The translations under genes and the position numbers were made by a program. Below are positions 17,642 to 27,365 of a stretch of DNA of 64,000 nucleotides, one piece after another. Position 1 is the first letter of the stretch. The number at the start of each line of letters is the position of its first letter. This DNA is from Clostridia bacterium (GTDB taxonomy: Bacteria; Bacillota; Clostridia; Lachnospirales; Cellulosilyticaceae), in assembly GCA_029239755.1 (NCBI GenBank), contig JARBUI010000008.1:55133-119132 (forward strand), given 5' to 3'. A model generated the notes under the pieces. That model made no database searches and was not told the origin of the DNA. It was given only the letters and a program-made list of their open reading frames with translations.

Positions 17642-19333
17642 TTAGTTAGTAAATATGGTGTTAAGTAAATGATTAAATTCTAAAGAGGGCATTGCAGCCC
17701 CGTCTCTTTCCATATAAATGACTTTAAATGAATCATTCAAGGGATTTACAATAAACTGGATCAGTATTGTAACATCTTTATTCTTATAACTGCAAGCACC
17801 TGTAAATTCAACAACATTTTCTTGCTCTGTTGAACGAAAGTAGGTCCATTTTGGATTATCAAAAAAAGAATTAAAATGTGAACCTATTGCCTGGCCGAGG
17901 AATGCATCAAAATTTCCCTGCTTAACAATATTAATAAATGCATCAGAATCATCTTCAAATGTAGTAGCACTTACTATTTTACTAAAGGAAGATTCTATGC
18001 CATTTAGTACCCCTGTTACTTTATAATACACAGTTGTAACAGGAGATAAATCATAATGACTCATGCTATAGGTGTCTTCCCATGGGAATGCCATGATTGT
18101 ATTGTTATCATTTAAAAAAGGCTCAAAGTTTCCATTTGGACTATCGGAAAAATAAACGTGATAATAATCTATATCTTTATTGTAATCCCACTGAACCACA
18201 ATTTCACTTGAGGATAGAGCAAAAGCTTTTACATTTTGAGGTGCACTTAAGCTAGTTTTTGAGCCATGCAGTTCGGCTAATGTTAGGGGAGTGCCAAGAG
18301 AAACCTTTTTCAGTTCATTGATTGGAATACAAAAACCAAGATTTTCTCCTTCTAAGATACCAGCAGAAGCAATGCCAATGACTTCCCCAAACATGTTGAA
18401 TAATGCGCCTCCGCTGCTTCCAGGACTTATTGGGGCTGTAATTTGTATGTAGTCTTGTTGTTTTAAAGAACTTATTATTCCAGTCGATAAAGTATTTCTA
18501 AGTCCCATAGGATTGCCTATTACCACTATACTGTCCCCTAAGACGGCTTTACTTGAGTCCCCTAGTTTACAAAAAGGAAAGGTATCATTTGTATTAATTT
18601 TGAGAACAGCAATATCTTTAAGCGCATCAAAGCCTAATATGGAAATATCAGTATAGTCTTTACTTTCATTAAACGAAATAGTCAGCTTTTTAGCATTTGC
18701 AATAACATGATAGTTAGTAACTACTATACCATCTTTAGAAATGGCAAACCCACTTCCAAATGATTCACTGCCGTCAAGGCCATTATTATAGATAAAAGCA
18801 ATGGTATTTTCAAGTTTGCCAACTTCTTGAATAGATAATTCTTTTTGAGAGGCAGATGCTTTATTATCATATGTAGAGAGAGACTTTCCTTCTGAATTTG
18901 AATGTATAAGAATGTTTTGGCTCTTTTCATTCCACTCAACTTTAGCTCCTAAGCTCTCGCCTATAAACCTCAAAGGAACATAGGCAGTACCATTCTTAAT
19001 TTGTGGAGGCAGACTGAGCACTTGTTTATTCATGTTTATAAAGGATATTGTTTTTCCAATAGTCAGAGTAATGTTTACATCATTTTTTTTAGCAATAATC
19101 ATTTGTGTTTCGGGTGACCATACAACTTGTGCTCCTAATGCTTCAAAGATTAATCGCATAGGAACCAATGTTACTCCTTTTTCCATAATGGGAGGAGCTG
19201 AAGATACTAATGCTTTATCATCAACATATATAGCTATTTTTTTAGAAGCAGCATTAACAGAAGGACAATTTATAATTCCAATGATTAAAAAGCATATTAA
19301 AAAAGCAAAAGCAAGGGGCTTGTTTTTTTGCAC
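17642..19333 (-). CDS. secreted trypsin-like (S1C/HtrA-type) protease with copper-amine-oxidase-like and FnIII domains
   Basis: 563 residues from GTG at 19333, chosen because AAGGAGG is at correct spacing and a signal peptide then starts at residue 1 (KNKPLAFAFLICFLIIG, cleavage after SVNA). A longer frame from 19408 lacks both. Residues about 30-145 are a copper amine oxidase N-terminal-like domain with two stalk motifs (LVPMRLIFEALGAQVVW and YVPLRFIGESLGAKVEW). Residues about 165-345 are a chymotrypsin-fold protease with triad H209, D240 and S307 (SPGSSGGAL). Residues about 368-460 look like a fibronectin type III domain, followed by a ~100-residue C-terminal domain. No PDZ domain is seen, unlike DegP/HtrA. 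Likely acts outside the cell or on the wall. Confidence 0.87.
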   Translation of the reverse strand: MQKNKPLAFAFLICFLIIGIINCPSVNAASKKIAIYVDDKALVSSAPPIMEKGVTLVPMRLIFEALGAQVVWSPETQMIIAKKNDVNITLTIGKTISFINMNKQVLSLPPQIKNGTAYVPLRFIGESLGAKVEWNEKSQNILIHSNSEGKSLSTYDNKASASQKELSIQEVGKLENTIAFIYNNGLDGSESFGSGFAISKDGIVVTNYHVIANAKKLTISFNESKDYTDISILGFDALKDIAVLKINTNDTFPFCKLGDSSKAVLGDSIVVIGNPMGLRNTLSTGIISSLKQQDYIQITAPISPGSSGGALFNMFGEVIGIASAGILEGENLGFCIPINELKKVSLGTPLTLAELHGSKTSLSAPQNVKAFALSSSEIVVQWDYNKDIDYYHVYFSDSPNGNFEPFLNDNNTIMAFPWEDTYSMSHYDLSPVTTVYYKVTGVLNGIESSFSKIVSATTFEDDSDAFINIVKQGNFDAFLGQAIGSHFNSFFDNPKWTYFRSTEQENVVEFTGACSYKNKDVTILIQFIVNPLNDSFKVIYMERDGAAMPSLEFNHLLNTIFTN

Positions 19334-19539
19334 TAAGAATTCCTCCTTATTTTGGATAATTTGATATATACACAAATATAACATAAAACAGTATTCATTA
19401 CTATTCATACTCTTATTTTAATAGAATAAAAATAGATAGTGAAACTTTAACTTTAATATTTTTTGAATATTCTGAAGTAGCTGGTGCTGTGGTCTGCTTA
19501 CCTCTAAAATTTGGGAGCTTAAAAGAAAGGTGATTCATA

Positions 19540-20103
19540 ATGAAGCGTAAAGAGATATTTAGTATTCCTAACTTGTTATCCTTTTTAAGAATATTGCTTA
19601 TTCCATTTTTTATTGCCATTTATGTTAGTGCTGATAACTCTAAAGATTATTATTTAGCAACATTAATTATTATTTTATCTGGTATGACAGATTTCATTGA
19701 TGGCTTTATCGCACGAAGATTCCACATGATAACAGAATTTGGGAAAATCATTGATCCAATAGCAGATAAATTAACGCAAGCAGCTATTGTAGTGACTTTA
19801 ATGAATCAAATTAGATTTATGTATGTTATTATGATTATTTTTGTAGTAAAAGAAGTGACGGTGGGCATGGTTTCTTTAAGACTACTTAAACAAGGGAAGA
19901 AACTAGAAGGTGCAATGTGGTTTGGTAAGATTTCTACTGCTGTATTTTATATGATTACCATTATTATTATTGCTTTTCCAACCATTGAGATATGGATTAT
20001 AGATATAATGCTTACAATTATTCTTACATTTCTAGTATTTTCTTTTGTGATGTATATGAAGGTTTTATTAAAAATGAAAAAAGATAAGATACTAAAACCA
20101 TGA
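19540..20103 (+). CDS. pgsA: CDP-diacylglycerol-glycerol-3-phosphate 3-phosphatidyltransferase family protein
   Basis: 187 residues with four to six membrane helices. The CDP-alcohol phosphatidyltransferase signature D-x2-D-G-x2-A-R-x8-G-x3-D-x3-D is complete: DFIDGFIARR, then FGKIIDPIAD (about residues 50-75). Enzymes of this length make phosphatidylglycerol phosphate from CDP-diacylglycerol in the cytoplasmic membrane. The start ATG has AAAGG upstream. It stands alone between the divergent protease gene and the ABC exporter operon. Other CDP-alcohol transferases (for example cardiolipin or phosphatidylinositol type) are possible. Confidence 0.82.
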   Translation: MKRKEIFSIPNLLSFLRILLIPFFIAIYVSADNSKDYYLATLIIILSGMTDFIDGFIARRFHMITEFGKIIDPIADKLTQAAIVVTLMNQIRFMYVIMIIFVVKEVTVGMVSLRLLKQGKKLEGAMWFGKISTAVFYMITIIIIAFPTIEIWIIDIMLTIILTFLVFSFVMYMKVLLKMKKDKILKP

Positions 20104-20185
20104 CTTTTGACACATAGGACTCTATCTTTTTGCACTTACAGAGTATACGCTCCTAGCTTATGATATAACTATGGGGGTGTTTAAG

Positions 20186-20956
20186 ATGAAAAAAACAATT
20201 TTAAAATTAGATGGGATAACTAAAAAATATGATCAAAACACTGTTGTAGATCATATTTCATTAGAGATAAAACAAGGAGAAATATTTGGTCTTTTAGGAC
20301 CAAACGGGGCAGGAAAAAGTACAACTATAAATATGATTTGTTCTATGATTAAACAATCAGCAGGAGACATCAGCCTATTTGGCCAGGATAATAGAAAAGG
20401 AATATCAGAAGTAAAACACAAGCTGGGACTGGTTCCACAGGAAATTGCTGTGCACGAAAACTTAAAGGCATGGGAAAACATTGAGTTTTTTGCAGGTTTA
20501 TATGGTATAAAAGGCAAAGCGCTTAAAAAGGCAATAGATGAGGCATTAGACTTTGTTGGACTAACAGAAAATAAAAATGGTTATGTTAAAACATTTTCAG
20601 GGGGGATGAAAAGAAGGCTGAATATAGCTTGCGCTATTGCGCATCATCCTGAACTTATGATTTTTGATGAACCAACGGTAGCCATTGATCCGCAATCTCG
20701 AAACTTCATTTTAGAAAAGATTAGAGCGATGAATAGAGCAGGTGCAACTATTATTTATACAAGTCACTATATGGAGGAAGTTGAAGTACTTTGTGACAGA
20801 ATTGCTATTATGGATAAGGGAAAAGTTATTGCACTTGGCACAAAAGAGGAACTTGTAAGCCTTGTAGCACCTGAAGGATCGGATATGTCTCTTGAAGAAG
20901 TTTTCTTAAAACTCACAGGCAAAAACCTAAGAGATTATAGGGAGGAGGGGTTATAA
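20186..20956 (+). CDS. ABC exporter ATP-binding protein
   Basis: 256 residues from ATG at 20186 (GGGGGTG upstream). The ATG at 20171 is part of that ribosome site region and unlikely. Walker A GPNGAGKST, Q-loop VPQE, signature FSGGMKRRLN and Walker B LMIFDEPTVAIDPQSR are all intact. The protein has the DrrA/CcmA-type form without a long C-terminal domain. It is followed one base later by two ABC-2 type permeases and then a histidine kinase and response regulator, an order resembling yvfRSTU in Bacillus subtilis. It probably powers export of a drug, peptide or lipid-like molecule. Confidence 0.9.
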   Translation: MKKTILKLDGITKKYDQNTVVDHISLEIKQGEIFGLLGPNGAGKSTTINMICSMIKQSAGDISLFGQDNRKGISEVKHKLGLVPQEIAVHENLKAWENIEFFAGLYGIKGKALKKAIDEALDFVGLTENKNGYVKTFSGGMKRRLNIACAIAHHPELMIFDEPTVAIDPQSRNFILEKIRAMNRAGATIIYTSHYMEEVEVLCDRIAIMDKGKVIALGTKEELVSLVAPEGSDMSLEEVFLKLTGKNLRDYREEGL

Positions 20957-20957
20957 A

Positions 20958-22100
20958 ATGCTTCTCACCTTAATAAAAAATAATGCAAAGCTCATAATAA
21001 GAAATAGAATATCATTTATGTTTATGTGTGTGTTCCCTGTTATATTGATCCTTATCTTATCAAGTGCATTTTCTTCCATGTTAGGAAAAACGGTTGAATT
21101 AGGTACGTTTTCTGTTGGATATAGTATTGAAGAAGGGAGTAATCTTGCCAATTATTTCTCTTCATTTAAGAAACAATTTGAAGCAAATGGCATGATCCTA
21201 AAACCAATGGATCAAAAAGATGGAGTGGAAGCACTCTTAAATGGCGAAATAGTAAGTTATCTTACACTGAGTGATGACAAGTATACGCTTTATAATGAAG
21301 AAGGTATTCATATTGATGCCATGATCTTTGAAAGTAGTTTTAAAGGAGGCATGCATTTGTATGATGGGTTCAAAACCATGATGGCTTATATGGTGCAAAA
21401 TGAAACATCCTATGCTGATAAGATAGCTGAAAGAATAAAGTCTTTTGATGATAAGCAGCAGACAAACTTGATAAAAACAGAACGTCTTGAGGTGGATCCA
21501 GTGCCAAAAGCTCAAGATTACTATGGTATTGTCCAGATTATTTTCATTATATGGTTTGGAGTTTCGTCAGCTGTGGGGTTAGCGGAAGCTGAACGTAAAA
21601 ATAAGATTTCTGAAAGAATTAGACTTACAAATGTTAAACCTATCACATTGTTTTTGGGGAGGTTTATTTCTAATACTGCCGCTACATGTCTGCAAGTAGG
21701 GATAGCTATAGGGGTATCAACAGCGCTGTTAAAGGTTAACTGGGGAGAGCAGTTTCTTTTATCAGCAAGTGTTTTACTACTTGAAGTTATTGCAACCAGT
21801 GCCTTTGGAACTATGCTGACCGTTATGATTAAAAGCAGTACAATCATTAATATGTTTATGTATGTAGGAGCCTTTGTATTTGGGTTTATAGGAGGCAGTT
21901 TTCAAACGTATATGTATAATTTTATAAGCGAAGATATTGTGCGGTTGTCTCCGCTCTATTACCTTAATCGTACTTTGATTGAATTATCTACTAAAGGCAG
22001 TAGTAACTATTTAGGGACAACATTAGTCATGCTGCTAGTGATAACCATTTCATCAATTGCTATAGCCCTTACATCTTTGTATATAAGGAGGGAAGCGTGA
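20958..22100 (+). CDS. ABC-2 type permease (first of a pair)
   Basis: 380 residues. One N-terminal helix (SFMFMCVFPVILILILSSAF) is followed by a ~150-residue extracytoplasmic region (about 40-180) and then five or six helices at the C-terminus, as in ABC-2/YhgE-type exporters. Its stop TGA shares a base with the start of the next permease, so the two are translationally coupled and probably form a heterodimer in the membrane with the upstream ATPase. Confidence 0.85.
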   Translation: MLLTLIKNNAKLIIRNRISFMFMCVFPVILILILSSAFSSMLGKTVELGTFSVGYSIEEGSNLANYFSSFKKQFEANGMILKPMDQKDGVEALLNGEIVSYLTLSDDKYTLYNEEGIHIDAMIFESSFKGGMHLYDGFKTMMAYMVQNETSYADKIAERIKSFDDKQQTNLIKTERLEVDPVPKAQDYYGIVQIIFIIWFGVSSAVGLAEAERKNKISERIRLTNVKPITLFLGRFISNTAATCLQVGIAIGVSTALLKVNWGEQFLLSASVLLLEVIATSAFGTMLTVMIKSSTIINMFMYVGAFVFGFIGGSFQTYMYNFISEDIVRLSPLYYLNRTLIELSTKGSSNYLGTTLVMLLVITISSIAIALTSLYIRREA

Positions 22101-23296
22101 TGAATTCATTTTGTCTCATGATGAGGGCCAATTTTAAGTTAGTATTTAGAAATAAACAATCACTTTTTTTAATGATACTCATTCCAATTTTAAGTTCATG
22201 TATACTCAGTTTAACCCATATAGAAGAGGGGCAAGACCAGGCACATGAGTTTAAAATGAATGTTTTAATAGTAGATGAGTCAAAAACAGTTTTATCACAG
22301 AAGCTTGTTAATAGTTTGCGAAAAGATAATTCTATGATCATTCAAGTTGCAGAGGCAGAAGGAATAGGTAAGGAATCTATAAAAGACTTTTTTACAAAAA
22401 CAGCCAATAAATCGATAATAACCAGCTTTATATATATACCAAAAGACTTTAATAAAAAGATTTTTAAGGGTGATACCGAGGAGGCAATCTTGCTGTTCCA
22501 TACGGGGACAGATGAGAGAATACAATTACTAGATCTCCATTTGAATATGATATTGCAAAAATATTTAATGTTTTCTAGTATAATTCAAGGGGAAGAAGAA
22601 GCTTTTAATCATCTGCTGGAAGAGGAGAAAAAGAATGAAACAAAGAGTGAAACTAGGCTGCTGGATCAAGAGGGGGAAGTAATTCCACAGAATGAAGAAG
22701 GGTATTCTTTCTCACTAGGGATGTTTGTAGCAGCACTAACGATGACTCTCATATTTAGTAATAATTTTATTGTAGCGCTGTTCCTAAAAGAAAAACATAA
22801 TCGTGTATTAAAAAGAATACAAATGACTCATACAAGTATGTTAAGTTATGTGTGTGTAAAAGTAATTCTTGCCGTAGGATCTCTAATCATTCAGACTGGA
22901 CTGATTATGTTAAGCATCAAAATGATATTTAAAATTAATCTAGGTATAAGCATATGGCTGATGGGGCTTCTTATATTAGGGTTAGGATTGGTTTTTACCT
23001 GTGCAAGCATCTGTAGTGCAAGTTTTTTTGATAATATTACAACAGCTAATTATGTGGGGTTTGCCCTTATTATTATAACTAACATGCTATCAGGTCTTTA
23101 TTTTCCATTTGAGAGTGTCCCAACATGGATGAAAAATATAGCTATGCTTTTACCGCAAAGGTGGTTTATTCTTGCAGCTGATGATTTGCTAAGAGGAAGT
23201 TATGGGGTGCTTTACCAATATGGGATGGTGATAGGTGCGCTTATGCTGTTCTTCTTGTCAGTCTCATCACTGGGATTTAAGTATAACAGAGCTTGA
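22100..23296 (+). CDS. ABC-2 type permease (second of a pair)
   Basis: 398 residues from ATG at 22100 (AAGGAGGG seven bases upstream; a GTG three bases earlier is possible). The architecture is the same as in the preceding gene: an N-terminal helix (SLFLMILIPILSSCILSL), a large outer loop to about residue 205, then six helices ending NMLSGLYFPFESVPTWM and a last C-terminal helix. The NMLSGLYFPFESVP segment is a common ABC-2 motif. It pairs with the upstream permease. Confidence 0.85.
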   Translation: MNSFCLMMRANFKLVFRNKQSLFLMILIPILSSCILSLTHIEEGQDQAHEFKMNVLIVDESKTVLSQKLVNSLRKDNSMIIQVAEAEGIGKESIKDFFTKTANKSIITSFIYIPKDFNKKIFKGDTEEAILLFHTGTDERIQLLDLHLNMILQKYLMFSSIIQGEEEAFNHLLEEEKKNETKSETRLLDQEGEVIPQNEEGYSFSLGMFVAALTMTLIFSNNFIVALFLKEKHNRVLKRIQMTHTSMLSYVCVKVILAVGSLIIQTGLIMLSIKMIFKINLGISIWLMGLLILGLGLVFTCASICSASFFDNITTANYVGFALIIITNMLSGLYFPFESVPTWMKNIAMLLPQRWFILAADDLLRGSYGVLYQYGMVIGALMLFFLSVSSLGFKYNRA

Positions 23297-23391
23297 AATA
23301 AATAATATTTTAAATGTTGTTTATATAAGGTAAAGTTGATACAATAGGGGCAGGAAAGTTTATAAACTTAGAAAGCAAGGGATTTCTTGGT

Positions 23392-24537
23392 ATGGATGAA
23401 AAGCTGAACGACTTTTACTTTGGAATGATGAAGCTGATTTTTTTAAGTCTGATGATTATTTATTTTATTATTTCTAAAGATAGTGTTCTTACTCAAAATC
23501 AATTTGGTCAAATTTCCTTGTTGTTGATACTAATAAGTATACTTATAGCTTATGAGCTGGCTCATAAGCTTAAAATCATTCTTTTAGGGATTGCAGCAGG
23601 ACTTACTATGTTTGTTATTTATTTATTCGGTGACATGTATTTTCTGCTGATACCTATCATTATATTAGATGCAATTACTTTTTTTAATCTTAACTCAAAA
23701 ATATATCTTACTTCAGTACTAGGGATACTAGGATGCTCAAATAAACTGTTATATTTCCTTATCTGTTTATTTCTAGCTGGTTTATATTATCAGCATTACT
23801 TTGTTATTCAAAAATATAGGGATTATGTGAATATTCTTTTAAGCAGAGAACGTTCACTTCAAAAAACAATCGACAGGCAGGATTTAAGATATCAAGGAGA
23901 TATTGAAAAGTTTGCACTTGTGTACGAAAATGAAAAATTAGAAGAAAAGAGTAAGCTTTCGCAAGCTTTACACGATAAGATAGGGCATAGCATCAATGGT
24001 TCTATTTTTCAGCTTGAAGCCTGCCGCCTTCTTGTAGATAAAAAGCCAGACCAAACGAAAGAGAAGCTGCAGGATGTTATTGACACTCTTAGAGCGAGTA
24101 TGGATGAAATAAGAATGATTTTAAGAAGAGAAAAGCCTCAGATGGGTGAAATCAAGTATGTACAACTTAAAAAATTATGTACAGATTTTAGAACGAAATA
24201 TAATATAGCTGTTGATTTTAAATGTGAAGGCGAGGCAAGCTGTCTGTCAGAAGCTATATGGGAGCTTCTGTTAGATAATACAATAGAGGCTTTTTCAAAT
24301 GCTCTTAAATATTCAGGATGTGATACAATAGCGATACATATTTTTATATTCAATAAGCTTTTAAGGTGTACTATTAAAGATAATGGTAAGGGCTGCAAAA
24401 GCATAAATGATGGGATGGGCCTTTCAGGCATGAAAGAACGTATTAAGTCTTTGGGAGGAACAATAGACATATCTTCAGAGATAGGGTTTCAGATAAACAT
24501 GTTATTACCAATAGGAGAGGATGTAAAGCTTGGCTAA
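23392..24537 (+). CDS. membrane sensor histidine kinase (HisKA_3 / NarL-system type)
   Basis: 381 residues. About five to six membrane helices (residues 12-140) form the sensor without an obvious extracytoplasmic domain, as in intramembrane-sensing or DesK/LiaS-like kinases. A coiled linker leads to the phosphoacceptor H194 in QALHDKIGHSING. The ATPase domain has EAFSNALKYSG (N box), DNGKG (G1) and GLSGMKERIKSLGG (G2). The stop overlaps the response regulator gene by eight bases. It probably senses the substrate or membrane stress handled by the exporter encoded just upstream. Confidence 0.9.
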   Translation: MDEKLNDFYFGMMKLIFLSLMIIYFIISKDSVLTQNQFGQISLLLILISILIAYELAHKLKIILLGIAAGLTMFVIYLFGDMYFLLIPIIILDAITFFNLNSKIYLTSVLGILGCSNKLLYFLICLFLAGLYYQHYFVIQKYRDYVNILLSRERSLQKTIDRQDLRYQGDIEKFALVYENEKLEEKSKLSQALHDKIGHSINGSIFQLEACRLLVDKKPDQTKEKLQDVIDTLRASMDEIRMILRREKPQMGEIKYVQLKKLCTDFRTKYNIAVDFKCEGEASCLSEAIWELLLDNTIEAFSNALKYSGCDTIAIHIFIFNKLLRCTIKDNGKGCKSINDGMGLSGMKERIKSLGGTIDISSEIGFQINMLLPIGEDVKLG

Positions 24538-25159
24538 AATAAGGGTTATTGTTGCTGATGACAGTGATTTTGTAAGAGATGGACTTAAAATTATATTTGA
24601 ATTAGATGATGAGTTTGAAGTTGTCGGTACAGCTGCAAGTGGAAAAGAAGCTGTGGAGTTAGCTACTATGAGAAAAACAGATATTGTTCTAATGGACCTT
24701 GAGATGCCGGTCATGGATGGAATAGAGGCTACAAAACAAATAACAGCTCAGAGTTTGGCAAAGGTACTTGTTTTAACAACGTTTGATGATGATGAGCGTA
24801 TACAGAAAGCACTCTTAAATGGGGCAAAAGGCTATCTCATAAAAAATCACACACCTGATAAAATTAAGCAAATGCTAAAAGCACTTTATAGTGGCGGGAA
24901 TGTATTAGATGAATGTATATTTGATAAAATAACTCAGATGGGCCAGTTTAAGAACATGAGTTTTGATGAGAGTTTATTTACTCAGAGAGAAGGCGAAATT
25001 ATTCGGGCCGTTTCAGAAGGTCTATCAAATAAAGAAATTGCACAAAAATTGTTTATTAGTGAAGGAACAGTGAAAAATCATATTAGTGCAGTTCTTGATA
25101 AGGCTGACCTTACCCATAGAACTCAAATAGCAGTATACTATTTAACTGGAAAAAAGTGA
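24530..25159 (+). CDS. NarL/FixJ-family response regulator
   Basis: 209 residues from TTG at 24530, inside the end of the kinase gene, with GGAGAGG upstream. The receiver domain has the acidic pair DD at 10-11, phosphoacceptor D56 (VLMDLEMP) and the TTFDDDE and GYLIKN segments. The C-terminal LuxR-type HTH is FTQREGEIIRAVSEGLSNKEIAQKLF. It is the partner of the overlapping HisKA_3 kinase and likely controls the exporter operon. Confidence 0.93.
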   Translation: MAKIRVIVADDSDFVRDGLKIIFELDDEFEVVGTAASGKEAVELATMRKTDIVLMDLEMPVMDGIEATKQITAQSLAKVLVLTTFDDDERIQKALLNGAKGYLIKNHTPDKIKQMLKALYSGGNVLDECIFDKITQMGQFKNMSFDESLFTQREGEIIRAVSEGLSNKEIAQKLFISEGTVKNHISAVLDKADLTHRTQIAVYYLTGKK

Positions 25160-25171
25160 GGGAGTATTTAA

Positions 25172-26656
25172 ATGGACGATAAGATTTTAAGAAAATATAT
25201 GTCTAGGATGTGTGACTTAAATCATGCTGCTGAGCTAATGCAGTGGGATCTTAAAACAAAAGCGCCAAAAAATGCTTTAGATACCCATGCTGCAACGATT
25301 GCCACATTATCAACAGAAAGCTTTAAGATGAGTGTATCAGATGAGATGAAAGGGTTTATTTCAGCTTTTGAAAATGATGATAAACTTGATAATATTCTTA
25401 AGGCAAGTTTAAAGGATCTTAAAAGAACCTATGAAAGATCTAAGAATATCCCTGAAAAGCTCTATAAAGAGTACATTACCCATACAACAAAGTCAGAGAT
25501 GGTTTGGGAGGACGCTAAGCGGAATAATGATTTTGAAAGCTTTAGACCTTACTTGGAGAAAACAATAGCATTTAATAAAGAAATGGCGGCTTATATAGAT
25601 TCAAGTAAAAGTATTTATGATGTTCTTCTGGATAATTTTGAAACGGGCATTCCAAGTGATCAAATAAATAGTTTGTTTGAGGAGCTTAAACAAGGTATTG
25701 CCCCTTTAATAGAGAGCATTAGCCATAAAGAAAGAATGGATGATTCTAAATTTTATGGGCACTTTGAGAAAAGAAAACAAAAAGAGTTTGCAGAATACAT
25801 GTTAAATGTTATAGGTTATGACTTAAAATCAGGACGACTTGATGAAAGTGAACATCCATTTACAATAGGAAGAGCTCCTTATGACGTAAGAATCACAACA
25901 CGTTATGATGAAAAAGATATAAGGAGTTCGCTATTCTGTGTACTTCATGAAGGCGGGCATGGCATCTACGAACAAAATATTTCACCTGCTCTTATAAAAA
26001 CCCCCCTTGCAGTAGGGACTTGTATGAGTATACACGAGAGCCAATCAAGGCTATATGAAAACATCCTATGCAAAAATATAAATTTTTGGGAGCCTATCTA
26101 TGATAAAGTAGGAGAATTATTTCCACAGTTCAAAGATATCAGCTTAGATACATTCTACAGAGGAATTAATATTGTTGAACCCTCTCTTATTAGAGTAGAT
26201 GCAGATGAGCTTACTTATAACATGCATATTATATTGCGATTTGAACTTGAAAAGGCTTTGTTTACAGGGGACTTACAAGTAAAAGATCTGAGAGAAGCAT
26301 GGAACGAGAAAATGAAGGAGTATTTAGGGATTGAACCGCCAACTGATGCACAAGGGGTGCTGCAGGATTGTCACTGGGCAGAGGGATCTTTTGGTTATTT
26401 TCCTTCTTATGCCCTAGGGAATATATATGGGGCACAGTTTGTAACGAAGATGGAAGCAGAAGTAGGAACTCTTGAGTATCTATTAAAAGAACAAAGATTA
26501 GATATTATCAAAGATTGGCTCAAAAATAACATACATCGTTTTGGTAAAATGAAAACATCCACGCAGCTTATACAGGATGTGTGTAAGACTGATATTGATG
26601 TAAAGCCAATTATAGACTATTATAAAAGTAAATATAGCAAACTCTATTCTATGTAG
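25172..26656 (+). CDS. M32 family metallocarboxypeptidase (Taq type)
   Basis: 494 residues, normal for the family. Zinc site HEGGH at 259-263 with the third ligand E289 in HESQSR, plus the family signature DVRITTRY (238-245) upstream. M32 enzymes remove C-terminal residues from peptides in the cytoplasm, leaving proline-blocked ends. It starts 13 bases after the response regulator stop with GGGAG before ATG, so it may be read through from that operon, although a functional link is not evident. Confidence 0.93.
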   Translation: MDDKILRKYMSRMCDLNHAAELMQWDLKTKAPKNALDTHAATIATLSTESFKMSVSDEMKGFISAFENDDKLDNILKASLKDLKRTYERSKNIPEKLYKEYITHTTKSEMVWEDAKRNNDFESFRPYLEKTIAFNKEMAAYIDSSKSIYDVLLDNFETGIPSDQINSLFEELKQGIAPLIESISHKERMDDSKFYGHFEKRKQKEFAEYMLNVIGYDLKSGRLDESEHPFTIGRAPYDVRITTRYDEKDIRSSLFCVLHEGGHGIYEQNISPALIKTPLAVGTCMSIHESQSRLYENILCKNINFWEPIYDKVGELFPQFKDISLDTFYRGINIVEPSLIRVDADELTYNMHIILRFELEKALFTGDLQVKDLREAWNEKMKEYLGIEPPTDAQGVLQDCHWAEGSFGYFPSYALGNIYGAQFVTKMEAEVGTLEYLLKEQRLDIIKDWLKNNIHRFGKMKTSTQLIQDVCKTDIDVKPIIDYYKSKYSKLYSM

Positions 26657-26710
26657 ATATATTATGCAGCTTGAAAATTAATAGAATAAAGAACCGTGGG
26701 GGCAAGTAAT

Positions 26711-27319
26711 ATGAAGAAAAACAATATTAAAAATTTGACTATGCTGGCAGAAACAAAGTTTTTAAGCCTTTATGATGCGGAGTATGAAAATAAGAAGGGC
26801 AAGGCCAAGCACTGGATTATTGCATCAAGGAAAAGGTATGCCACTTTAAAACAGCAATATTTTGAGCAGCAAGAAGATAAAGTCGATGCTGTTGTTATTG
26901 CAGCTCTTCACCCAGAAAGTAATTGTTTGGTCATTATCAGACAGTTTAGAGTTCCCTTAAATGATTATGTTTATGAACTCCCAGCAGGACTTTTGGATTC
27001 AAATGAAGATATAAAAACGGCATTAATGAGAGAGCTGAAAGAAGAAACAGGTCTTAGCTTGTTAGAAATTAATGAAAAAATGGGAAGTCCTAAGGCTTAC
27101 CTTTCAGCAGGCATGACAGATGAGTCAGCGGCACTCGTTTACTGTACTTGCAGCGGAACAATTACTGATCAGTATCTTGAAGAAGATGAAGCTATTGAAG
27201 CCTGTTTAATTTCTCAGGATGAAGCTAAAAAGCTTCTTGAAAGTAATGTAAAAATGGATATTAAAGCACTTATGACGATGCAAAGTTTTATTAAATTAGG
27301 CAAAGATTTATTTGAGTAG
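26711..27319 (+). CDS. Nudix hydrolase, ADP-ribose pyrophosphatase type
   Basis: 202 residues from ATG at 26711 (GGGGG upstream; the in-frame GTG at 26696 belongs to that site). The Nudix box is complete: GLLDSNEDIKTALMREL then KEETGL, after QFRVPLNDYVYELPAG, which is the arrangement of ADP-ribose/nucleoside diphosphate sugar hydrolases. Such enzymes cleave ADP-ribose to AMP and ribose 5-phosphate. It lies between the peptidase and the Gfo/Idh oxidoreductase on the same strand. Confidence 0.87.
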   Translation: MKKNNIKNLTMLAETKFLSLYDAEYENKKGKAKHWIIASRKRYATLKQQYFEQQEDKVDAVVIAALHPESNCLVIIRQFRVPLNDYVYELPAGLLDSNEDIKTALMRELKEETGLSLLEINEKMGSPKAYLSAGMTDESAALVYCTCSGTITDQYLEEDEAIEACLISQDEAKKLLESNVKMDIKALMTMQSFIKLGKDLFE

Positions 27320-27365
27320 AAGTGAAGTTTTTATGGATGTATGATTAAATTTGGGAGGGATTTAT

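Noticed and set aside
19334..19408. Upstream ATG for the S1C protease
   Set aside because: It would bury the signal peptide, and GTG 19333 has a perfect AAGGAGG site.
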